Of a stretch of DNA of 5,973 bases, positions 1 through 4,500 are shown piece by piece (positions within the stretch are counted from its first letter, which is position 1; each line of letters starts with the position of its first letter). The stretch is taken from positions 1 to 5,973 of the forward strand of contig JAFVXN010000016.1 of assembly GCA_017501125.1 (NCBI GenBank), read 5' to 3'. Under the pieces are notes generated by a model that saw nothing but the letters and a program-made list of their open reading frames with translations, was not told the origin of the DNA and made no database searches. This DNA is from Clostridia bacterium. Its GTDB lineage: Bacteria; Bacillota; Clostridia; Christensenellales; Borkfalkiaceae. Position numbers and translations under genes: made by a program.

Positions 1-35
1 CGTACTTTCCGCGATAGAAAAGGAGAAACGGAACC

Positions 36-887
36 ATGGATAGAATCACGATGCTTATCAACGCAGACGACCTCATCAAGAGCGCGTTAAAGGAAGACAT
101 CACCAGCGAAGACGTCTCTACCAATTGCGTGATGAAGGGGTACAGCCTCGGCGAGGTGGACCTCATCTGTAAGCAAGACGGCGTTATCGCAGGTCTTGAC
201 GTGTTTGCGCGCGTTTTTCGCATTTTAGATGAAGACACCAAAATCGAGTTCTTCTGCAAGGACGGCGACGAAGTCAAAAAAGGGGAAAAACTGGGCGTGC
301 TTCGCGGGGATATCCGCGTCTTGCTTTCGGGCGAGCGCACGGCGCTTAATTATTTGCAACGTATGAGTGGGATTGCAACCTACACGAGGAATATCGTAAA
401 ACTCTTGGAAGGTAGCAAGACGAAATTGCTCGATACTAGAAAGACGACGCCCAATATGCGTATCTTTGAAAAGTACGCGGTAAAGGTAGGCGGCGGCTGT
501 AATCACCGCTACAATTTGAGCGACGGCATTTTGCTTAAAGACAACCATATCGGGGCGGCAGGCGGCGTCAAAAAAGCGGTAGAGATGGCGAAAGCATACG
601 CGCCCTTCGTCCGCAAGGTTGAGGTCGAGGTAGAGAATTTGGATATGTTCAAAGAGGCGTTAGAGGCAGGCGCAGACGTCATTATGCTGGACAATATGTC
701 GGTAGAAGATATGCGAGAAGCGGTGCGTTTGGCGGCGGGCAAGGCGGAGACGGAGTGCAGCGGCAACGTGACGAAAGAGAACGTAGCACGCCTCGTCGAT
801 ATCGGCGTGGACTATATTTCCAGTGGCGCGTTGACCCATTCTTCGCCGATTTTGGATCTTTCTTTGAAGAATTTACATACTATTTAA
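36..887 (+). CDS. nadC: Nicotinate-nucleotide pyrophosphorylase (carboxylating), quinolinate phosphoribosyltransferase
   Basis: This cytoplasmic enzyme converts quinolinate and PRPP to nicotinate mononucleotide, CO2 and pyrophosphate, the third step of de novo NAD synthesis. The 283-residue product has the usual family length and both family domains. The N-terminal sandwich covers about residues 8-110 and ends in the SGERTALNYLQRMSG signature (98-112). The barrel follows, with DTRKTTP (133-139), KVGGGCNHRYNLSDGILLKDNH (150-171, phosphate and quinolinate binding), EVEVEN (195-200), IMLDNM (215-220) and ECSGN (239-243), then an SSGALTHS phosphate loop near the C-terminus. All expected basic and acidic active-site residues appear present. 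The start at 36 is supported by AGGAG at 21-25. A second ATG at 51 lacks as good a site. niaR follows after 16 bp, so the two are probably cotranscribed, with nadA/nadB expected upstream outside the window. The identification is secure. Confidence 0.97.
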   Translation: MDRITMLINADDLIKSALKEDITSEDVSTNCVMKGYSLGEVDLICKQDGVIAGLDVFARVFRILDEDTKIEFFCKDGDEVKKGEKLGVLRGDIRVLLSGERTALNYLQRMSGIATYTRNIVKLLEGSKTKLLDTRKTTPNMRIFEKYAVKVGGGCNHRYNLSDGILLKDNHIGAAGGVKKAVEMAKAYAPFVRKVEVEVENLDMFKEALEAGADVIMLDNMSVEDMREAVRLAAGKAETECSGNVTKENVARLVDIGVDYISSGALTHSSPILDLSLKNLHTI

Positions 888-903
888 GGTAGGCAGGTGT
901 GAG

Positions 904-1413
904 ATGAGAGGGGAAAACAGGAGAAAAGAGATAGCATTGTTGTTGGCGTCGGCAGGCGGTGCGATTACGGGCGCTTCGCTCTCCGAGAAATTCGGGGTGT
1001 CGAGGCAAATTATCGTACAAGACATTTCTAGATTAAAGGCGCAGGGGTATACGATAGTGGCGACGCACGGCGGATACGTGTTGAAGGCGTCTCCCTTGAA
1101 AGAAAGGGTGGTTAAGGTCTATCACGATACGAAGACGACGGAGGACGAGTTGCGCACGATTATCGCGAACGGCGGCATCGTCGCGGACGTGTTCGTCCAA
1201 CACCAAGTCTACGGCAAGTTGCGCGCCGACTTAAACCTCTACGACGACGCGTCGATTGATAAATTTATCGAAGGGGTGCGCAGTGGCAAGTCGGTGGAGT
1301 TGATGAACGTCACGGGCGGTCACCATTACCACACCATCCGTGCGGCGGAAGAAAAGACGCTGGACGCGGTGGAAAAAGCACTCAAAGAAAAAGGATTTTT
1401 GGTGCAAGACTAA
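904..1413 (+). CDS. niaR: NiaR-type transcriptional repressor of NAD biosynthesis (HTH + 3H domain)
   Basis: This is a nicotinate-responsive DNA-binding repressor of NAD synthesis and salvage genes, related to Bacillus subtilis YrxA and Thermotoga TM1602. The 169-residue protein has the standard two-part structure. Residues about 5-60 form a winged helix-turn-helix, with SLSEKFGVSRQIIVQDISRL (25-44) as the helix-turn-helix core and a GGYVL wing (56-60). Residues about 66-168 form the 3H domain. The metal-ligand pattern of the family is intact: His74 and Glu82, eight residues apart, and His141 and His143 in GGHHYH. A further conserved His100 lies in VQHQVYG. The likely role, by family, is autoregulation of the nadC-niaR operon; its operator would be at the operon promoter, upstream of this window. 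The start at 904 follows the nadC stop by 16 bp with a weak AGGTG site at 895-899, which suggests translation partly coupled to nadC. The gene ends at a strong terminator. Confidence 0.93.
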   Translation: MRGENRRKEIALLLASAGGAITGASLSEKFGVSRQIIVQDISRLKAQGYTIVATHGGYVLKASPLKERVVKVYHDTKTTEDELRTIIANGGIVADVFVQHQVYGKLRADLNLYDDASIDKFIEGVRSGKSVELMNVTGGHHYHTIRAAEEKTLDAVEKALKEKGFLVQD

Positions 1414-1422
1414 AAACAAAAG

Positions 1423-1452
1423 AAAAAGGTCCTCTTAAAGGGGACTTTTTTT
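1423..1452 (+). terminator. Rho-independent terminator of nadC-niaR
   Basis: Ten bases after the niaR stop, GTCCTCT (1429-1435) pairs with AGGGGAC (1439-1445) around a TAA loop. There is one T-G wobble. An outer G-T pair and an A-tract (1423-1427) facing seven Ts (1446-1452) extend the stem. The T run makes it a classical intrinsic terminator. The A-tract on the other side gives it the symmetry of a bidirectional terminator, although I see no gene converging from the right on the - strand. It separates the NAD operon from the large gene downstream. Confidence 0.92.
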
Positions 1453-1483
1453 GCGCTTTTTTACGGGAAACCACGCGCAAGTA

Positions 1484-1511
1484 TTGACAATCTTCCAATT
1501 TATGATATAAT
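1484..1511 (+). promoter_or_regulatory. Sigma-A/sigma-70 promoter of the TIR-RCC1 gene
   Basis: A perfect -35 box TTGACA (1484-1489) and a perfect -10 box TATAAT (1506-1511) are separated by 16 bp. TG at 1503-1504 gives an extended -10 (TGATATAAT). Transcription should begin near 1518, leaving a leader of about 55 bases before the start codon. Such a consensus-like promoter would be strong if not repressed. This makes the inverted repeat lying across the -10 box (1494-1519) notable. Confidence 0.9.
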
Positions 1512-1519
1512 AAATTGGA
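1494..1519. promoter_or_regulatory. Inverted repeat over the -10 box, candidate operator
   Basis: TCCAATTTAT (1494-1503) and ATAAATTGGA (1510-1519) are perfect 10-bp inverted arms around the 6-base spacer GATATA. The right arm overlaps the end of the -10 box and reaches the expected transcription start. A dimeric repressor bound here would block RNA polymerase. I cannot match the arms to a known operator, and I do not see evidence that it is a NiaR site. AT-rich composition makes some symmetry likely by chance, but ten perfect pairs placed exactly on the promoter are unlikely to be accidental. Confidence 0.6.
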
Positions 1520-1534
1520 TAATGGATAATTATC
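1517..1534. repeat. Tandem GGATAAT repeat and GATAATTATC palindrome in the leader
   Basis: GGATAAT occurs twice head to tail (1517-1523 and 1524-1530). The second copy runs into a perfect 10-bp palindrome, GATAATTATC (1525-1534). The block lies just downstream of the expected transcription start and abuts the inverted repeat over the -10. The GATAAT units resemble the hexamer of Fur-type boxes, but the spacing does not fit the 19-bp consensus, so no regulator is named. It may be a second operator half or only AT-rich leader sequence. Confidence 0.4.
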
Positions 1535-1560
1535 GTCGTAATCCCTGACGAAAAACGGAA

Positions 1561-1565
1561 AAGGA
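1561..1565 (+). promoter_or_regulatory. Ribosome binding site that decides the start of the TIR-RCC1 gene
   Basis: Two in-frame ATG codons lie six bases apart, at 1569 and 1575. AAGGA at 1561-1565 is three bases from the first and nine from the second. Normal Shine-Dalgarno spacing therefore favours 1575, which gives a protein starting MELKCKMCG. Starting at 1569 would only add Met-Leu before the zinc ribbon. Confidence 0.7.
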
Positions 1566-1574
1566 CGGATGCTT

Positions 1575-4500
1575 ATGGAACTCAAATGTAAGATGTGCGG
1601 TAGCGACTTATATCCAGAAGACGGGGCGAGGACTGCGATTTGCGAGGTGTGCGGATCGGAGCAAACTTTGCCTCAAGCGGATACGCCCAAGAAGATCAAT
1701 CTCTTCAATAAGGCGAATCATTACCGCCTGCAAAAACGCTTTGACGAGGCAGCGAAACAGTACAGAAAAATTATAGAAGACTATCCAGACGACGGTGAGG
1801 CGTACTGGTGTCTTTTGCTGTGCGAATACGGCATCGAATACGTCGACGATAAAAAGACGAAGACGAAAATCCCTACCTGCAATCGTACGTTAAAGACGCC
1901 GATTTTCGATCAGGCGGACTACAAAACAGCCTTAAAAAAAGCATCCAAGGAAGAGAAGGCGCTCTACGAAAAAGAGGCGAAGGAAATCGACCGTCTGCAA
2001 AAGAAGATTTTGGCGATTTCGCAAAAGGAAGAACCGTACGATATTTTCATCTGTTTTAAGGATACGGATGACAAGGGCAAGCGCACGAAGGATTCCCAGT
2101 ACGCAACCTTGATTTACGACAGATTGATGCAAGGGGGGTATCGCGTATTTTTCTCGCGCGTCACTCTCAAGAGCAAGGCTGGTAGCGAATACGAGCCTTT
2201 AATCTATTCCGCCCTCCAGAGTGCGAAGGTGATGATTGCCGTCGGTACGAAGACGGAACATATGGAGGCGGTTTGGGTCCGCAATGAGTGGAGCCGTTAT
2301 TTGGGCTTTATGGAAGAGGACGTAGAGAAGGCAATCGTGCCCTGTTTGAAGGGTATGGACCCTTACGATATGCCCGACGAGTTGCAAGATTTTCAAGCCC
2401 TCGATATGGGCGAACTTGACTTTTTCGAGAACTTGCTCCGCTCTATCGACAACAAGTTCGGTCGCACGAGATACGTCGCGCCTGCGCCTCAGCCTGCGCC
2501 CGTGGCGCCCGTCGCACCCGTTGCCCCTGCGCCTCAACCCGTTGCGCAGCCCGCACAGCCCGTTATGCAAGCGCCCGTTGCGTCTGCCTCTCCCGTCGCG
2601 CCCTTGCTCCAAAGGGTAATGCTGTTCTTGGAAGATAAGGATTATAAGAAGGCGGACGAATATTGCGAAAAGGTGCTCGACAACGACCCGTTCAACGGCA
2701 CGGCGTACCTTTACAAAGCGGTGGTAGAGTTAAAACTTTCCAAGAAGGAAGATTTGAAGGACCACTGGGAGGAATTCGTCAACGGCGCTTATTACGCGAA
2801 GGTGACCCGCTACGCCGACGCCGCCTTGCAAAAGGAACTTGCGGTGCTTGGCAAGTCGTACGAAGAAAAACAAAAGGCGGAAGAGGCGGCAAGAAAGGTA
2901 GCGGAAGCCGCCGCCAAGAAAGCGGAGGCGGAAAGGCAGAAAAAACTTAAGGAATTAGAGAAAAAGAGGACTGCTTGCAACGTCGCGCAGAAGCAACTCT
3001 CCGCGGGCGTAGGCTCGATGGGTATTGGTGCGTCTGGCGAACTCTTTTACGTCGGTAAATTCAAGAATGCGGAAGACTTAGAAAAGAAAGCCGCGATCAG
3101 TCGCACCTCTCGCGGTCTTGCCGATGGAAGAATCGTAAAGACGGCGATAGGATATTCCATTTCCAGCAGCACGGATACCGCCTATCTTTTGTACGCCAAC
3201 GGAACTATATCCTCGTGTGGCGCATCGGATATAGACGGGGACGCAAAGTGGGCTAATTTGGTAGATATAGCGGCAAGCAACTCTAGCGTGGTAGGTCTTA
3301 AAAAAGACGGCACGGTGGTGGTGAAATCCCTCGTCCCTATGGATGGGCTGAAGATACAAAAAGACTTGGCGGCGACTTGGAAAAATATCGTTGCCGTAGA
3401 TTGTGGGAACGAGTATATAATCGGCTTAAAGGCGGACGGTACGGTAGAGGCTACGAGAGATAAAACGTATAGTCAGGTCAGTACGCGTTCTTGGGAAGAT
3501 ATTGTGGCGATATCGGTAGGCTACAATCACACGGTAGGTTTGAAAGCGGACGGCACGGTTGTCGCGGCGGGCGCAAATGAGCACGGCGAATGTGACGTGT
3601 CCGCTTGGACGGATATCGTAGCGGTCTCCGCAGGATTAAACCATACGGTGGGCTTAAAGGCGGACGGCACGGTCGTTGCGACGGGCGAAAACAAAGACGG
3701 ACGATGCAACGTATCCTCGTGGACGGATATCGTAGCGGTGGCGGCAGGTTATCAACACACCGTCGGGCTTAAAAAAGACGGCAGCGTAGTGACGGTAGGC
3801 TGGAATCACTACGGACAGGACGGCGTCAAGACGTGGAAACTGTTTGATAACGTCGATACGCTCGCCAAAGAAATTCAGGCGCAAGACGGCTTAGCGGAAG
3901 AAAGGAAAAAGAAGGAAGAGGCGGCGGCAAGAAAAGCGGAACTTGAGGCAAAGAAAGCCCAACTCGCTAAATGGAAGGAAATCGTAGCCAAGCAAGCGCT
4001 TGTCGCACCGCTCAGGAAAATGGTATCCGTAGGCGGTGGGACGATAGCCGTATCGACGAAAGGCGAGGTGTACGCCGCAGGGTCGTTTGCCAACAAATCG
4101 GGGATCGGCGGCTTAAAAACGGCGACCCGCCAGCAGGGGGATTATCGTCGTCAAATCGTGGGTGTGTCTTCCTATCACTCTGCGAAGGGCGACGACGTCG
4201 TTGCGTGGCGAAAGGACGGCGAGTTCGTCTTCCACGGCGACGACGCAAAATACGGGATTTACACGACGGTAAACAACGTCGATCAAATCGCGCTGGGCGA
4301 AAAATTCGCGGGCGTTTTGTCGAAAGGCAAACTTAAGATATATGGGAAGAAACACGTCTCACGCGACTGTTCCGATTTCGTTTTTGGAGGGGCTACCTTT
4401 ACGGAGATTGCCGCAGGTCAGCATATAATCGGTCTTAAAAAAGACGGCACGGTAGCGGCGGCGTACGGACCTTACAACGAGAAGGTAACAGAGACGAGCA

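Noticed and set aside
1..43. Tail of an upstream gene, perhaps nadB
   Set aside because: Three frames give possible tails: a stop at 15-17 after YFPR, a stop at 41-43 after VLSAIEKEKRNHG, and a stop at 88-90. None is long enough to identify, so no feature is called.
1451..1480. TTGCGC (1451-1456) and GCGCAA (1475-1480) inverted repeat after the terminator
   Set aside because: There are only six pairs around an 18-base spacer, with no T run and no promoter overlap. It is likely chance.
2199..2612. Antisense Arg/Gly/His-rich open frame opposite the TIR and Pro/Ala hinge
   Set aside because: Its low-complexity composition follows from the GC-rich hinge read backwards, and the + strand frame clearly encodes conserved TIR sequence.
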